From Bifidobacterium santillanense (lineage in GTDB: Bacteria > Actinomycetota > Actinomycetes > Actinomycetales > Bifidobacteriaceae), in the NCBI RefSeq assembly GCF_018555385.1, contig NZ_JAFEJS010000008.1, forward strand, positions 62,001-126,000: a stretch of DNA of 64,000 nt, given 5' to 3'. Positions 18,301-27,323 of this stretch are shown here, in pieces. Below the pieces are notes generated by a model. That model had not been told where the DNA came from and did not search any database. It worked only from the letters and a program-made list of their open reading frames with translations. Both the position numbers and the translations under genes were made by a program. Positions within the stretch are counted from its first letter, which is position 1. Each line of letters begins with the position of its first letter.

Positions 18301-18374
18301 GGCGCGGCGCCCAGCAGCACCCTGAACGTTCCTCGTGCCTGTGCCATATCATCAGCCCCTGTATTCCCAGACAT
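15351..18374 (-). CDS. kdpD: KdpD sensor histidine kinase
   Basis: A 1007-residue K+-responsive sensor kinase. N-terminal KdpD domain with Walker A GAAPGVGKT (22-30); Usp-like domain after about 250; four membrane spans of the DUF4118 type from about 390 to 490; a GAF-like segment; then the phospho-acceptor box AVSHDLRRPLAS and ATPase motifs DQGPGVPDSRKNDIFLPF and GLGLGMALSKGFVESMGG. An acidic Asp/Ala/Gly/Ser-rich tail of roughly 150 residues follows the ATPase domain, which E. coli KdpD lacks. The first ATG is given; an ATG at 18347 has a better AGGGG site and would remove nine residues. Confidence 0.94.
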   Translation of the reverse strand: MSGNTGADDMAQARGTFRVLLGAAPGVGKTCAMLREGHRLQEDGKDVVIALLETHGRAATAKAAEGLEMMPRRRLRYRGMWLEEMDLFKIIERHPQVALVDELAHTNAPGSVHKKRWQDVLDLLDAGIDVITTINVQHIESLNDVVREITGSTQKETVPDKVLRSASQVELVDLPPEGLRERLAAGFVYKPDRVDAALSNYFRVGNLTALRELALLWLAGRVDEALKAYREEHHINAKWETRERVIVALSGGPEGEQLLRRGARVARASGGGDLIAVHVTPEDGLAGSNPALLIKQRELVEELGGTYHQIVGEDISEALLDYAHANNATQVIVGVSRRNALSRWLGRPSTPNGIIEKSGDIDVHIVTHSFVNKGFRMPSSNRHPIAWRRRAAGFAFAMLSVLLTGWMLYRFSAPAYAQRDALVLQMLVVVSAVIGGLMPAMVCAVLSGLVLDLLYTVPIGAFHVVRASDMVTIVLYVLVGIIVSAVVDRADTIARQAQRASAESEILASVAGAVLRSDDPLQAIVHRTREAFGFSCVRVVQGGHIIISDGEPGTKTDSATDGGGDVAASVAEPETIAMSDAGPELKLYGKPVEALDQRMLLAILSQIQTVLEHKDLERKAREIGPLAAAEKVRTGLLNAVSHDLRRPLASATAAVSGLQRMGDTMSARDRKELLNVASNGLKQLTKLVTDLLDVSRIREGALPLSLVATDVGEEIIPLFDELGIGPWSIDLDIAPDLPLVVADPALLRRALSNVLVNAMRFTPSSKRVRLSASSFNGMVEIRVADQGPGVPDSRKNDIFLPFHRLGDTDNTTGLGLGMALSKGFVESMGGSISPEDTPGGGLTIVITLRVADQKLRAGQPIPAGDRPNPADILAKDTLNVSGAMSDVILPLPGSGQSDERGLDRFINYGIMRGGKDAGDADADDSGSPADGDAGAGAESASGSDSAPDERRDAADADVDEQRYDGVSADGLRSGEEPALMDVVDAGTGDRTTGMGPSMTDSGEEARR

Positions 18375-18404
18375 TCCAATACGACTGTATACGATAAACG
18401 CCGT

Positions 18405-18443
18405 CAGGGGTGGTGACGCGAATACCCCGCATCACCACCCCTG
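18405..18443. other. Hairpin between kdpC and kdpD
   Basis: CAGGGGTGGTGA (18405-18416) pairs with TCACCACCCCTG (18432-18443), a 12-bp perfect stem with a 15-base loop. It is in the 142-bp gap that separates the structural genes kdpFABC from kdpDE. It lacks a clear run of T on the minus strand, so it may reduce or process the transcript rather than end it. A TATACA hexamer at about 18390 on the minus strand could be a -10 for kdpD. Confidence 0.5.
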
Positions 18444-18516
18444 GCGGCCGGCCGCGGCCCGCCACGGCGATCGACGACAACGCGTCAGCCGAATCGCCGA
18501 CGGACCGCGTGCCGAC

Positions 18517-19149
18517 TCACCTGAGCTCGTCAAGCGCCAGATTGAGCCGGACCACGTTCACCGTGGGTTCGGCGATGAACCCGAGCCCACGACCGGTGGT
18601 GCACTTCCTGACCAGATTCTCGACCTGCTCCTCGCTCAACCCGCGTTCCTTGGCCACGCGCTTGACCTGGATGGCCGCGTATTCGGGGCTGATCTCCGGG
18701 TCGAGCCCGGAGGAGGACGCGGTGAGGGCGTCGGCCGGCACGTCCTTGGGGTTCACGCCCTCACGCTTGGCGATGGTCTGGCGCAGCTCCGAGGTGGACT
18801 TGATGAAATCGGCGTCGGCGTGGCCCTTGTTGGTGCCGGCGGACGCGGCCGCGTAGTAGCCCTGGCTGTCCTCGTCCTTGTTCGGGTCGGATGCGGCCGA
18901 CGGGCGGGACTGGAAGTACTGCGGCAGCGCGTCGCCGTTGGCGTCCGTGAAGGACTGGCCGATCAGCGACGAGCCGACGACCTCGCCCTGCGCGTTGGCG
19001 ATCATCGAGCCGTTGGCCTTGTCGGGCATGCCCAGCTGGCCGATGCCGGTCATCGCGAACGTGTAGACGATCACGATGACGGTGAAGACGATCACCGCCT
19101 TGAGCCCGGCCCAGTAGGCGCGCAGGTTCAGCGAAATGGTATTCTTCAT
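18517..19149 (-). CDS. kdpC: KdpC, K+-transporting ATPase subunit C
   Basis: A 210-residue subunit that stabilises the KdpFABC complex and assists ATP binding. One N-terminal membrane segment (AYWAGLKAVIVFTVIVIVYTFAM) and a large domain with the family motifs GSSLIGQSF, YFQSRPSA, a Ser/Ala/Gly stretch, DALTASSSGLDPEISPEYA and VRLNLALDEL at the C-terminus. ATG at 19149 is preferred, as AGGAAAG lies at proper distance; a GTG nine bases upstream is the other choice. It follows kdpB after 31 bp in the same operon. Confidence 0.95.
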   Translation of the reverse strand: MKNTISLNLRAYWAGLKAVIVFTVIVIVYTFAMTGIGQLGMPDKANGSMIANAQGEVVGSSLIGQSFTDANGDALPQYFQSRPSAASDPNKDEDSQGYYAAASAGTNKGHADADFIKSTSELRQTIAKREGVNPKDVPADALTASSSGLDPEISPEYAAIQVKRVAKERGLSEEQVENLVRKCTTGRGLGFIAEPTVNVVRLNLALDELR

Positions 19150-19180
19150 GACAATCACTCTTTCCTAGTCGATCCTCGGA

Positions 19181-21355
19181 TCAGAAGCCCGGGATCAGAC
19201 GGACGAACAGGTCGATGATCCAGATGCCGATGAACGGCGCGATGATGCCGCCCAGACCGTAGACCCTGAGATTGCGGCCCAGGATCTTCTCGCTGGCCTC
19301 GGCGCGGTACTTGACACCCTTGAGGGCCAGCGGGATGAGCAGCACGATGATGATCGCGTTGAAGATGATCGCGGAGAGCACGGCGGACAGCGAGCTGTGC
19401 AGACCCATGATGTTGAGCAGGCCGAGTCCCGGGAACTTCTCCATGAACATGGCCGGGATGATGGCGAAGTACTTGGCCACGTCGTTGGCGATGGAGAAGG
19501 TGGTCAGGGCGCCGCGCGTGATGAGCAGCTGCTTGCCGATGGCCACGATGTCGATGAGCTTGGTCGGATCGGAGTCGAGGTCGACCATGTTGCCGGCCTC
19601 CTTGGCCGCCGAGGTGCCGGAGTTCATGGCCACGCCGACATCGGACTGGGCGAGGGCCGGGGCGTCGTTGGTGCCGTCGCCGGTCATGGCGACGAGCTGG
19701 CCCTTGGCCTGCTCCTTCTTGATGTAGGCGAGCTTGTCCTCGGGCTTGGCCTCGGCGATGAAGTCGTCCACGCCGGCCTCCTTGGCGATGGCCTTGGCCG
19801 TGAGCGGGTTGTCGCCGGTGACCATGACGGTGCGGATGCCCATCTTGCGAAGGTCGGCGAAACGCTCCTTCAGGCCCTTCTTGACGACGTCCTTGAGCTG
19901 GACGACGCCGAGCACCTTGGCCTCGCCGTTGGCATACTGCTCGGCGACGACCAGCGGCGTGCCGCCCTGGCCGGAGATGGCGGCCACGCGATCGTGCAGG
20001 GCGTCCCTCACCTCGGTGGTCATGGCACCGCCTTCCCTGTCGATCCATGCCTCGACGGCGGAGGTGGCGCCCTTGCGGATACGGTCGCCGTTCGGCAGGT
20101 CGAGTCCGGACATACGGGTCTCGGCGGTGAACGGCACGGCCACGGCTCCCGGCACCTCGTCCACGTCGAAGCCGTCGGACTTGGCAAGCGCCACGATCGA
20201 CTGGCCTTCGGGCGTGGCATCGGCCAGCGAGCTCAACGCGGCCGCCTTGACGATGTCGTCGTGGTCGACGCCGGGCAGGGCGTGGAATTCGGAGGCCTGG
20301 CGGTTGCCGTAGGTGATGGTGCCGGTCTTGTCGAGCAGCAGCGTGGTCACGTCGCCGGCCGCCTCGATGGCGCGGCCGGAGGTGGCGAGCACGTTGCGTT
20401 GCACCAGACGGTCCATGCCGGCGATGCCGATGGCGGACAGCAGGGCGCCGATGGTGGTCGGGATGAGACAGACGAGCAGGGCGACCAGCACCGTCAGGCT
20501 CACGGAGGCGCCCACCGCGGAGGCCTGCGGGTTGATGCACAGCACCACCACGAGGAAGATGATGGTCAGGGAGCTCAGGAGCACGTCCAGGGCGATCTCG
20601 TTCGGGGTCTTCTGGCGGTTGGCGCCTTCGACCAAGGCGATCATCTTGTCCACGAAGCTTTCGCCGGGCTTCTGGGTGATGCGCACCACGATGCGGTCGG
20701 AGAGCACGCGGGTGCCGCCGGTCACCGAGGAGCGGTCGCCGCCGGATTCGCGGATGACGGGCGCGGATTCGCCGGTGATGGCGGATTCGTCCACGGAGGC
20801 GATGCCGGAGATGATGTCGCCGTCGCCGGGGATGAGCTCTCCGGCGGAGACGACGACCACGTCGCCGAGCTTCAGGTCCGAGCTGGGGACCTCCTCGATG
20901 TAGGATGGACCCTCGCCGCGCTCGGGGGCGCGCACGTCCGGGTCGTTCTTCTCGTCGTAGCCCTTGACCAGACGGGCGGGCGTGGTGGTGCGAGTCTTGC
21001 GCAGCGCGTCGGCCTGCGCCTTGCCGCGGCCCTCGGCCACGGCCTCGGCGAGGTTGGCGAACAGCACGGTGGCCCACAGCACGATGGCCACGATCCAGGT
21101 GAAGTAGACCGGCTCGCCGTCGGTGAGGGCGGCGTCGAACAGCTGGCACACGCCCAGCAGGGTCAGGAACGCGGCGCCCACCCACACGATGAACATCACG
21201 GGGTTGTGCCACATGTTGCGCGGGTCGAACTTGCGGAACGCATCCGGCAGGCTCTTGCCCAGCATCGCGCCCAACGACTGCTCGTTGGACTTCTTGACGT
21301 CGTTCGCGATGGAGGTCGCGCTGTTGTTGACGTCGTTCGCGGTTGCGGAAGTCAT
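19181..21355 (-). CDS. kdpB: KdpB, K+-transporting P-type ATPase
   Basis: A 724-residue catalytic subunit. The phosphorylation site [13 protein letters not shown] is at about residue 340, with TGESAPV in the actuator domain and [25 protein letters not shown] in the hinge region, all diagnostic of KdpB. An N-terminal extension of about 35 polar residues precedes the first membrane segment. The start is placed at the ATG at 21355, one base after the kdpA stop; the frame is open upstream but overlaps kdpA. ATP hydrolysis here drives K+ uptake through KdpA. Confidence 0.96.
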   Translation of the reverse strand: MTSATANDVNNSATSIANDVKKSNEQSLGAMLGKSLPDAFRKFDPRNMWHNPVMFIVWVGAAFLTLLGVCQLFDAALTDGEPVYFTWIVAIVLWATVLFANLAEAVAEGRGKAQADALRKTRTTTPARLVKGYDEKNDPDVRAPERGEGPSYIEEVPSSDLKLGDVVVVSAGELIPGDGDIISGIASVDESAITGESAPVIRESGGDRSSVTGGTRVLSDRIVVRITQKPGESFVDKMIALVEGANRQKTPNEIALDVLLSSLTIIFLVVVLCINPQASAVGASVSLTVLVALLVCLIPTTIGALLSAIGIAGMDRLVQRNVLATSGRAIEAAGDVTTLLLDKTGTITYGNRQASEFHALPGVDHDDIVKAAALSSLADATPEGQSIVALAKSDGFDVDEVPGAVAVPFTAETRMSGLDLPNGDRIRKGATSAVEAWIDREGGAMTTEVRDALHDRVAAISGQGGTPLVVAEQYANGEAKVLGVVQLKDVVKKGLKERFADLRKMGIRTVMVTGDNPLTAKAIAKEAGVDDFIAEAKPEDKLAYIKKEQAKGQLVAMTGDGTNDAPALAQSDVGVAMNSGTSAAKEAGNMVDLDSDPTKLIDIVAIGKQLLITRGALTTFSIANDVAKYFAIIPAMFMEKFPGLGLLNIMGLHSSLSAVLSAIIFNAIIIVLLIPLALKGVKYRAEASEKILGRNLRVYGLGGIIAPFIGIWIIDLFVRLIPGF

Positions 21356-21356
21356 A

Positions 21357-23033
21357 TCAAGCCACCAAACCTTCTGCCAACGGTCCCAGAGCAAGCGTCG
21401 GGAAGAACGTCAGCGCGGAAATCAGGAAGATAACGAACACCAGCAGGATGACGAACAGACCGTTGTCGGTCTTCATCGTGCCGGCGGTCACCGGCACCTT
21501 GTCCTGCTTGGCAAGCGAACCGGCCAGCGCGATCACCAGGGCGATCGGCAGGAAACGGCCGATGAGCACCGCCAATCCCAGCGTGGTGTCGAGCCACGGG
21601 GTGTCGGCGGTGAGTCCCGCGAAGGCGGAGCCGTTGTTGTTCGCGGCCGAGGTGAAGGCGTAGACGACCTCGGAGAAGCCGTGGTTGCCACTGTTGTTGA
21701 GCGACGTGTCGAAGATCGACTGACGTGCGAACGGCACGGCGAAGCTCAGGGAGACGCCCACCACCACGGTGATCGGCATGACGAGGAAGTACAGCGAGGC
21801 CATCTTCATCTCGCGCGGGCCGATCTTCTTGCCGAGGTATTCCGGCGTGCGGCCCACCATGAGGCCGGCGATGAACACGGCCACGACGGCCATCACGAGG
21901 ATGCCGTACAGGCCCGCGCCCACGCCGCCCGGGCTCACCTCGCCGAGCATCATGTTGAGCATGTAGATCATGCCGCCGAGTGCGGTGTACGAGTCGTGCA
22001 TCGAATTGACGGCGCCAGTGGAGGTCGAGGTCGAGGTGGTGCCGAACAGGCCGGACCACACGATGCCGAAGCGGGTCTCCTTGCCTTCCATGGAACCACC
22101 GGTCAGGGAGGTGATCGGGTCGCTGGCGAAGGATTCGGCGGTCACCACGGCGAAGAAGCTGATGCCGAAGATGATGACCATCGCGCCGAGCAGCGCGTAG
22201 CCCTGCCGGATGTCGCCGACCATGCGGCCGAAGGTGCGGGTCAGGGCCACCGGAATGGCGAGCATGAGGAGAATCTCGATGAGGTTGGTCCACATGTTCG
22301 GGTTCTCGTACGGGTGCGACGAGTTGGCGTTGAAGAAGCCACCGCCGTTCGTGCCGAGCTCCTTGATGACCTCCTGCGAGGCCACCGGGCCCTGCATGAT
22401 CTTCTGGGTGCCACCGGCGACGGTGTTCACGTCCACGAACCCGGCGAAGTTCTGCGCCACGCCCAGCGCCATCAGAATGATGCCCATGACGATGGAGATC
22501 GGCAGCAGGATGCGCATCGTGCAACGGGTCAGGTCGACCCAGAAGTTGCCGATGGTCTCCGACCTGCGCCATGCGAACCCGCGCACGAGCGCCACGGCCA
22601 CGGCGATGCCCACGGCCGCGGACACGAAGTTCTGCACGGCGAGGCCGGCGAACTGCACGGTGTAGCCGAGCGTGACGTCCGGCGAATACGACTGCCAGTT
22701 GGTGTTGGTCACGAACGAGGCCGCGGTGTTGAACGCGAGCGGGCCCTGGACGTTCGGGAAGCCCAGCGAGAACGGCAGCCACTGCTGCACGCGCTGCAGC
22801 AGGTAGAGCACCAGCACGCTCATCAGGGAGAACCCGAGCACACCGCGCAGGTACGCCTTCCAGGTCTGGCCCTTCCTGGAGTCGATGCCGACGACCTTGT
22901 AGATCCACTTCTCGAAGAAGAGGTCCCTGTCGGTCGTGAACACGTTGAACATGTAATCGCCAAGCGGCTTGTATATCGCCGCGAGGATGATGGCAATCAG
23001 CGCGAATGCCATGATCGCAAATACATATACCAT
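21357..23033 (-). CDS. kdpA: KdpA, K+-transporting ATPase channel subunit
   Basis: A 558-residue polytopic subunit that binds and conducts K+. Related selectivity-filter loops are visible, including [20 protein letters not shown] and [11 protein letters not shown], along with the N-terminal [12 protein letters not shown] and [18 protein letters not shown] near the end. Length equals the family norm. It is preceded by AAAGG at its ATG and lies 49 bp downstream of kdpF. Confidence 0.96.
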   Translation of the reverse strand: MVYVFAIMAFALIAIILAAIYKPLGDYMFNVFTTDRDLFFEKWIYKVVGIDSRKGQTWKAYLRGVLGFSLMSVLVLYLLQRVQQWLPFSLGFPNVQGPLAFNTAASFVTNTNWQSYSPDVTLGYTVQFAGLAVQNFVSAAVGIAVAVALVRGFAWRRSETIGNFWVDLTRCTMRILLPISIVMGIILMALGVAQNFAGFVDVNTVAGGTQKIMQGPVASQEVIKELGTNGGGFFNANSSHPYENPNMWTNLIEILLMLAIPVALTRTFGRMVGDIRQGYALLGAMVIIFGISFFAVVTAESFASDPITSLTGGSMEGKETRFGIVWSGLFGTTSTSTSTGAVNSMHDSYTALGGMIYMLNMMLGEVSPGGVGAGLYGILVMAVVAVFIAGLMVGRTPEYLGKKIGPREMKMASLYFLVMPITVVVGVSLSFAVPFARQSIFDTSLNNSGNHGFSEVVYAFTSAANNNGSAFAGLTADTPWLDTTLGLAVLIGRFLPIALVIALAGSLAKQDKVPVTAGTMKTDNGLFVILLVFVIFLISALTFFPTLALGPLAEGLVA

Positions 23034-23082
23034 GTGATGAACCTTTGATTCCTAAGATCTCTCAAGTACAGTCCGGTATGGT

Positions 23083-23175
23083 TCAGAACTTCTCGGGCCG
23101 GCACAGGGAATAAATCATGTACGCGATTCCCGCGACACCCAGCATGACACCCAGCACAGTGAAGAACGTCGTCAT
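23083..23175 (-). CDS. kdpF: KdpF, small subunit of the Kdp complex
   Basis: A 30-residue single-span membrane peptide: MTTFFTVLGVMLGVAGIAYM, then IYSLCRPEKF. The closing Y-x-x-x-L-x-R-P-E-x-F matches KdpF, which stabilises KdpFABC in other bacteria. It lies directly upstream of kdpA in the same direction. Its ATG overlaps the stop of another 30-codon frame (ATGA). Confidence 0.85.
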   Translation of the reverse strand: MTTFFTVLGVMLGVAGIAYMIYSLCRPEKF

Positions 23176-23264
23176 AGTCTGTCCACCCACTTTCCGAACA
23201 GGTCGAACAGGACGAAGATGACCACCGTACTCACAACGTAGGCAACATCCACCCACCAAGGCAT
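23172..23264 (-). CDS. Small membrane peptide upstream of kdpF
   Basis: A 30-residue frame, MPWWVDVAYVVSTVVIFVLF then DLFGKWVDRL, with one hydrophobic span and charged C-terminus. It has the best ribosome site of the cluster (AAGGAG, 8 bases before ATG) and overlaps kdpF by 4 bp, so it is likely the first translated gene of the kdp operon. From memory, similar short frames ending in a V-E/D-R-L motif precede kdpF in some other Actinobacteria. Function unknown; a second small Kdp subunit is a reasonable guess. Confidence 0.65.
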   Translation of the reverse strand: MPWWVDVAYVVSTVVIFVLFDLFGKWVDRL

Positions 23265-23521
23265 GTCTTTCTCCTTATCATCGAACGGACCCGGTGCCGT
23301 ATTCCGCAGCCCCGCCTTGCCTGTCTCGCGGAGTCATATGCTCCGGAGTGGCCTGCGCGGCTGCCGACAACGTCATCGAGTCATTTCGTTTTCATCGTAT
23401 GAATTCAGGGCGGGGCGAGGACCGGTTTTTACGGGTTACATATATGCGCGGGAACTTACGGCGGCGATTCCTAACACTTTGCTAACATAAAGGCGTTGCA
23501 ACCACAACTAGAATCAGCCCA

Positions 23522-24226
23522 GTGGGTGTCATGGGTGGGAACGAGCCGGAGACGGCGAACGTGATCCGCATCGGCGTGTTGGATAATGATCCGTTCGCGT
23601 TGGATGCGATGTGCGCGATGATCGCGGCCATGTCCCGTGATTTGCGCATCGTGTGGAGCACGGGTTCGCCTGCGGTGGCGATCGAGCACTGTCACAACGC
23701 GCACACGAGGCCGGACGTGCTCGTATTGGACATGGCGTTGGGCGGCATCACCGGCGCGGACGTGTGCCGGCGCATCCGGCGCAGGACGAGCGAGGTGGGT
23801 ATCGTGTGCGTCACCTCGTATTCGACGGACGTCTACCGGGCGGAGGCGATCGCGGCCGGCGCGCAGGGACTGCTCGCCAAGGAATAGCTCAGGATGGACA
23901 TCGTTGACGCCGTGCGGCAAGCGGCGCATGGCATGCCGACCGCCGCTCAGTCCGAAGCGGGATTCCGTGACGCGGTTTCGGCGCATGCGCTGCCGTCCGG
24001 CACGGTGCCGGCGAGGATGTCCGAGGACATGAAGGACTCGTTGTCCGCGCGTGAGAAGGACATCCTGCGCCTGTACGCGCAGCGGCTCACCACCGACGAG
24101 ATCGCGGCCCGTCTGGGCATCGCCAAGGGCAGCGTGTTCACGTACGTGCATCGCGCGGCCGACAAGCTCGGCGTGACCAGTCGCAAGGAGGTGCTGGAGA
24201 CATGCGCCAGATACGATCTGCTGTAG
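23522..24226 (+). pseudogene. NarL/LuxR-type response regulator interrupted by an in-frame amber codon
   Basis: One frame from GTG 23522 (or ATG 23531) to 24226 encodes a 234-codon response regulator but contains TAG at 23885-23887. Before it is a receiver domain (IRIGVLDNDPFALDAM, acceptor D70 in VLVLDMALGG, CVTSYSTDVYRAEAIAAGAQ); after it the linker and a LuxR helix-turn-helix (LSAREKDILRLYAQRLTTDE then IAARLGIAKGSVFTYVHR). The two parts are in the same frame, so a single C-to-T change (CAG to TAG) would explain it. It overlaps the downstream kinase gene by 25 bp. Either the regulator is dead, the HTH part is translated separately from ATG 23894, or the stop is read through. Confidence 0.8.
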
Positions 24227-25401
24227 GCCGGCTTGCCGGGCGACTCGGCCCGGGCAACGACCATCCGGTCATCTCGACGACCTGCTTGCTGCTGGCCGCG
24301 GCCCTCATCGCGGAATACACGGCTCGGACTGCGACGGATGCCTCCTCAACGGTGAGCGTGCAGCATCTTGCGCTGGTCCTGGTGATGCTCATCGGTCTGA
24401 TCGGCGGCATGTTCCGCCCGCAATGGTTCCTCTGGATGGTACTCGTGGGCGGAGAAATACTGCTGGTGATGACACTCATGATCACTCCACTGGCCATCAG
24501 CATTATCTGTACGGGCTTCCTTGCCTATCTCAACATACGGTCTGGCGTAATAGCCACCGGCATGCTGCTCGTGTTGCTGGTCGCTCCCGCACCACCTAGT
24601 AGCAGCCGTCTGCTGGTATCTACGTTGATGCATATCGCGCTCTATTGCTTCCCGCTAGTGACCGGACTGTTACTGCACATGATGCGGCAGCGCGATAATG
24701 ACTCGTATCTGCTGCGTCGCCAGCAGGAACACGAGGACACGGCCCGCAATTTGCATGACACCATCAGCAACGATCTCGCCTATCTCATCCTACGCATCGA
24801 CCACGCCGAAACCGAAGACATGCCCGCCGACGAGCACACGTATCGGCGGCAGCTTCAGGACCTGCGCGACGCGGCCGATCGCGCCATGACCCACACTCAC
24901 GAGGTCATCGACTCGCTTGAGGAACATCCGGAGCAACATCCGCAGTCAGAACCGTCGGAACCGCGAAGCACGGCAACATTCCCGCTGGCAACGACCGCAG
25001 ATCACGCCACCGTGCAACAGGCGGAACTGCAATCCCTGATCGACGACGAGGAGACGAAACTCGAATCGCTCGGCTTCACCGGCGACAACCTGCTCGGTGA
25101 ACTCCGTCGTCCGCTCTCCCCGGGCATGATGCGACTGCTCACAGGATTGCTGACGGAACTCTACGCGAACATCGCCAAGCACGCTGACCCGGCCGAATGG
25201 TACGCCGTCTCCATCAGCTTCGACACTGAAGAGCTCCACATCTCCGTCAGCGACACCATCACTGAACATGACGGGAAACTTGGATTGGGCAGTGGCCTCG
25301 ACCGTTACCGCGCCATCATCGAAAAAGCCGGCGGCAGCTTCACCATCCACACGGAACAGCGGCACTGGCAACTGGATGCCACCATCCCAAACAAGCCGTG
25401 A
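24202..25401 (+). CDS. Sensor histidine kinase (NarX/DesK-like, HisKA_3)
   Basis: A 399-residue sensor kinase with about five N-terminal membrane spans (residues 25-160) and no large outer domain. The phospho-acceptor is H185 in ARNLHDTISNDLAYLILRID, the HisKA_3 pattern paired with NarL-type regulators. The C-terminus holds a HATPase domain: LTELYANIAKHADPAEWYAV (N box) and DGKLGLGSGLDRYRAIIEKAGG (G box). ATG has AAGGAGG upstream and lies inside the end of the regulator gene. Intact, in contrast to its regulator partner. Few outer residues suggest it senses a membrane signal or peptide. Confidence 0.88.
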   Translation: MRQIRSAVGRLAGRLGPGNDHPVISTTCLLLAAALIAEYTARTATDASSTVSVQHLALVLVMLIGLIGGMFRPQWFLWMVLVGGEILLVMTLMITPLAISIICTGFLAYLNIRSGVIATGMLLVLLVAPAPPSSSRLLVSTLMHIALYCFPLVTGLLLHMMRQRDNDSYLLRRQQEHEDTARNLHDTISNDLAYLILRIDHAETEDMPADEHTYRRQLQDLRDAADRAMTHTHEVIDSLEEHPEQHPQSEPSEPRSTATFPLATTADHATVQQAELQSLIDDEETKLESLGFTGDNLLGELRRPLSPGMMRLLTGLLTELYANIAKHADPAEWYAVSISFDTEELHISVSDTITEHDGKLGLGSGLDRYRAIIEKAGGSFTIHTEQRHWQLDATIPNKP

Positions 25402-25427
25402 ACCATCGGCAGGTTCAGCAGCTTGAA

Positions 25428-25703
25428 CTACAGGAGCGCGATCACCAGAGCGGTAGCCGCCAAACTTGCAGCTACGCCAATCCCTATGGCAAGAAGCGGT
25501 TTTTGCTGAGCGTTGCTTTTCACAGCGGCAAGCAACGCCATGACCAGCAGCAACACTTCGACGGCTCGGCAGAGCAGGCTCAAGGCGCCTCCCGGGATCG
25601 CAAACGTAAGAGCCTGCAATGCTATGGATGCGCACAGCAGGATCACGACCAATCGTCTGGCGTTGACGTCTTGTACCGACGTGTTAGGAGTGGGCTTTCC
25701 CAC
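25428..25703 (-). CDS. Small membrane protein under shared promoter P1
   Basis: A 91-residue protein with three hydrophobic segments (LVVILLCASIALQALTFAIP; ALSLLCRAVEVLLLVMALLA; LLAIGIGVAASLAATALVIA). Start at GTG 25703 is chosen because AAGGGA precedes it and because it puts the start about 80 bases from the palindrome of promoter P1, as at the two sister promoters; the frame upstream to 25754 overlaps the -10 hexamer. It converges on the kinase gene. No family recognised. Confidence 0.6.
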   Translation of the reverse strand: MGKPTPNTSVQDVNARRLVVILLCASIALQALTFAIPGGALSLLCRAVEVLLLVMALLAAVKSNAQQKPLLAIGIGVAASLAATALVIALL

Positions 25704-25748
25704 TGCGATCACTTCCCTTCGTTGGGACTCGGTTCTCTTGCGATTTCC

Positions 25749-25802
25749 ATTCAATCAGGGAACGGCCGACCGCACAACATGCCGTCAAGCGATCACATAA
25801 CA
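25749..25802 (-). promoter_or_regulatory. Shared-design promoter P1
   Basis: Minus strand, in order: a 20-bp near-palindrome (25802-25783; TGTTATGTGATCGCTTGACG), 5 bases (GCATG), -35 TTGTGC (25777-25772), 17 bases, -10 TTGAAT (25754-25749). The palindrome is the weakest of the three copies. Downstream sequence GTCGGCCGTTC is shared with P2. See P2 and P3 for the comparison. Layout fits a class II activator site of a NarL-type regulator. Confidence 0.65.
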
Positions 25803-25918
25803 GGAATCATCGGCCGAGATCCGCACCTGATCAAGCCTGCCGATAGGTGAACATGCATCGCTCTCAATATCGAGCTAGTGCAAATCGGACATACGGAGAT
25901 GTCGTTGTTCGTTCGCGG

Positions 25919-27043
25919 TTATGGTGCCGCCGGTGTGATGAGTATGCTGTCGCTGCTGCGGTTGGTCGGAATAAGCGCGGGTGTGGTCGACACCTTGCCG
26001 GTAGTCGTGTCGGCATCCGCGATGATGCCGACTTGCTTCACTCCACGTGCCGGGACCTTCACGGCCGGGTTCAAGGACTCTCGGACCAGCATGACGATCC
26101 GCGTGTCCACGACGATGGCCTGCGAAACATACGGCGATGACCCCGTAGTCATGGAGATGCACTGATTACCGATGCCGAACGGCTGCTTGATGACGGGGCA
26201 GATTTGCCGTGTTCCTACGGCCCATGGCTTTCCCGCAACGATCACAAGCGTCTGGAAGTCCGAGGAGATCGTGGTGCTGTCCGTCCGTTCCAAGGTGTTC
26301 GCATCGAACATGTCGATTTGCCGGGGAGTCCCGTTCATGTCCGTGCCGGCCACCAGCACGTGATTGTTCCATACGACCGGCCGCAAGTACAGCAGAGCGT
26401 CGTCGGTCACCTGTGCCTTGACTGAACGGTCGGATAACCCGTAGCGGATGATCTTGCCCTGGTATCGGTTGGAACTCAACGTGAGCTCATGACCGGTGAT
26501 GAACAGGTGCTGCCCGTCGGAGGCCTGGCCTTCGGTGTAGATCTTCAGTTTTTTCCGCTCGGTGACTTTGCCCGCACCGTCCTGGACGACCAGCAGGTTG
26601 AGGTACGAGTCGTCTTCCGGAGAATCGTTGCCGTTCATCACCGCCACGACCCCGCCGCCATACGGTCCGATGGACATGACACCGGAATAGTTCGGATTAT
26701 CCAATAGATGGAACGATCGCATCACGCCATCCTTGTCGATGATGAGATGCATGTTCGAGCGTTGGCCGCCGGCGATGAATTCGCCGTTCTCATACGAGTA
26801 TACGGACACATCCTGCAATTCGGGGACCCGTTCATCCGCAATGATGCCGCCCCTGCGGTCAATGGTCAGCACGCCGCCCTTGTTCGATTCCAGCATGGCC
26901 GAATAGATGATCCGATAGGCTGCCGGCTCGTTCGAGCGCTCATAATGCGGGACGAGATACCAGACGATGAGCGAGGCGGCCGCTATGACCGCCGCCGATA
27001 CCGCGGCGACTATGGCAATCGCCGTCTTGTGACAGTGTCGCAT
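25919..27043 (-). CDS. Membrane-anchored beta-propeller-like protein
   Basis: A 374-residue protein started at ATG 27043 (GAGGAAG upstream). A basic tip and one hydrophobic span (TAIAIVAAVSAAVIAAASLI then VWYLVP) anchor it; the rest should be outside the cell. The outer part is a series of short strand repeats with Gly/Asp turns (GGVLTIDRRGGIIADERV; GVMSIGPYGGGVVAVMNGND; NHVLVAGTDMNGTPRQIDMF), suggesting a beta-propeller. No enzyme motif seen. A degenerate copy of the locus palindrome (TGTC-N11-GACA, 27139-27157) lies about 100 bases upstream. Function unknown; possibly a sensor or binding partner of the neighbouring exporter. Confidence 0.65.
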   Translation of the reverse strand: MRHCHKTAIAIVAAVSAAVIAAASLIVWYLVPHYERSNEPAAYRIIYSAMLESNKGGVLTIDRRGGIIADERVPELQDVSVYSYENGEFIAGGQRSNMHLIIDKDGVMRSFHLLDNPNYSGVMSIGPYGGGVVAVMNGNDSPEDDSYLNLLVVQDGAGKVTERKKLKIYTEGQASDGQHLFITGHELTLSSNRYQGKIIRYGLSDRSVKAQVTDDALLYLRPVVWNNHVLVAGTDMNGTPRQIDMFDANTLERTDSTTISSDFQTLVIVAGKPWAVGTRQICPVIKQPFGIGNQCISMTTGSSPYVSQAIVVDTRIVMLVRESLNPAVKVPARGVKQVGIIADADTTTGKVSTTPALIPTNRSSDSILITPAAP

Positions 27044-27209
27044 CTTCCTCGTTGTGCCTTTCCTATGTTTTCCAAATCGATCATCGATCCGAACCGATAC
27101 CGTCAGCATACGAACGATTCCACGTCCGCTTGCCACGCTGTCATCACTCACAGGACAGGCACGCAAACCGGCTATACAGGATAAGGAACCCCCAACTTAC
27201 GGAACCTGA

Positions 27210-27323
27210 CTATATGTGATGTCCCTGCTCACAGGCTTTATCCGCCCGATCCTTCCTTCTTTTTGCGAGAAGTATTCGGGCGACCCGGACCGATAGGATT
27301 GCCAGAACGAGTGGGACGACCAC
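27210..27323 (-). CDS. Possible 37-residue membrane peptide
   Basis: A GTG begins right after the TAG of the preceding gene and opens a 37-codon frame: a hydrophobic start (VVPLVLAILSVRVARILLA) and a basic tail (KRRKDRADKACEQGHHI). It fits the pattern of tightly packed small frames here, but there is no good ribosome site and the length is within chance. Confidence 0.25.
   Translation of the reverse strand: MVVPLVLAILSVRVARILLAKRRKDRADKACEQGHHI

Noticed and set aside
19397-21433. A 678-residue rightward frame opposite kdpB
   Set aside because: Antisense shadow of kdpB with His/Gly/Val-rich composition; kdpB has all catalytic motifs on the other strand.
25704-25754. Upstream TTG start for the P1 membrane protein
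   Set aside because: The TTG is part of the -10 hexamer of P1; a GTG 51 bases on has a ribosome site and the same operator distance as in P2 and P3.
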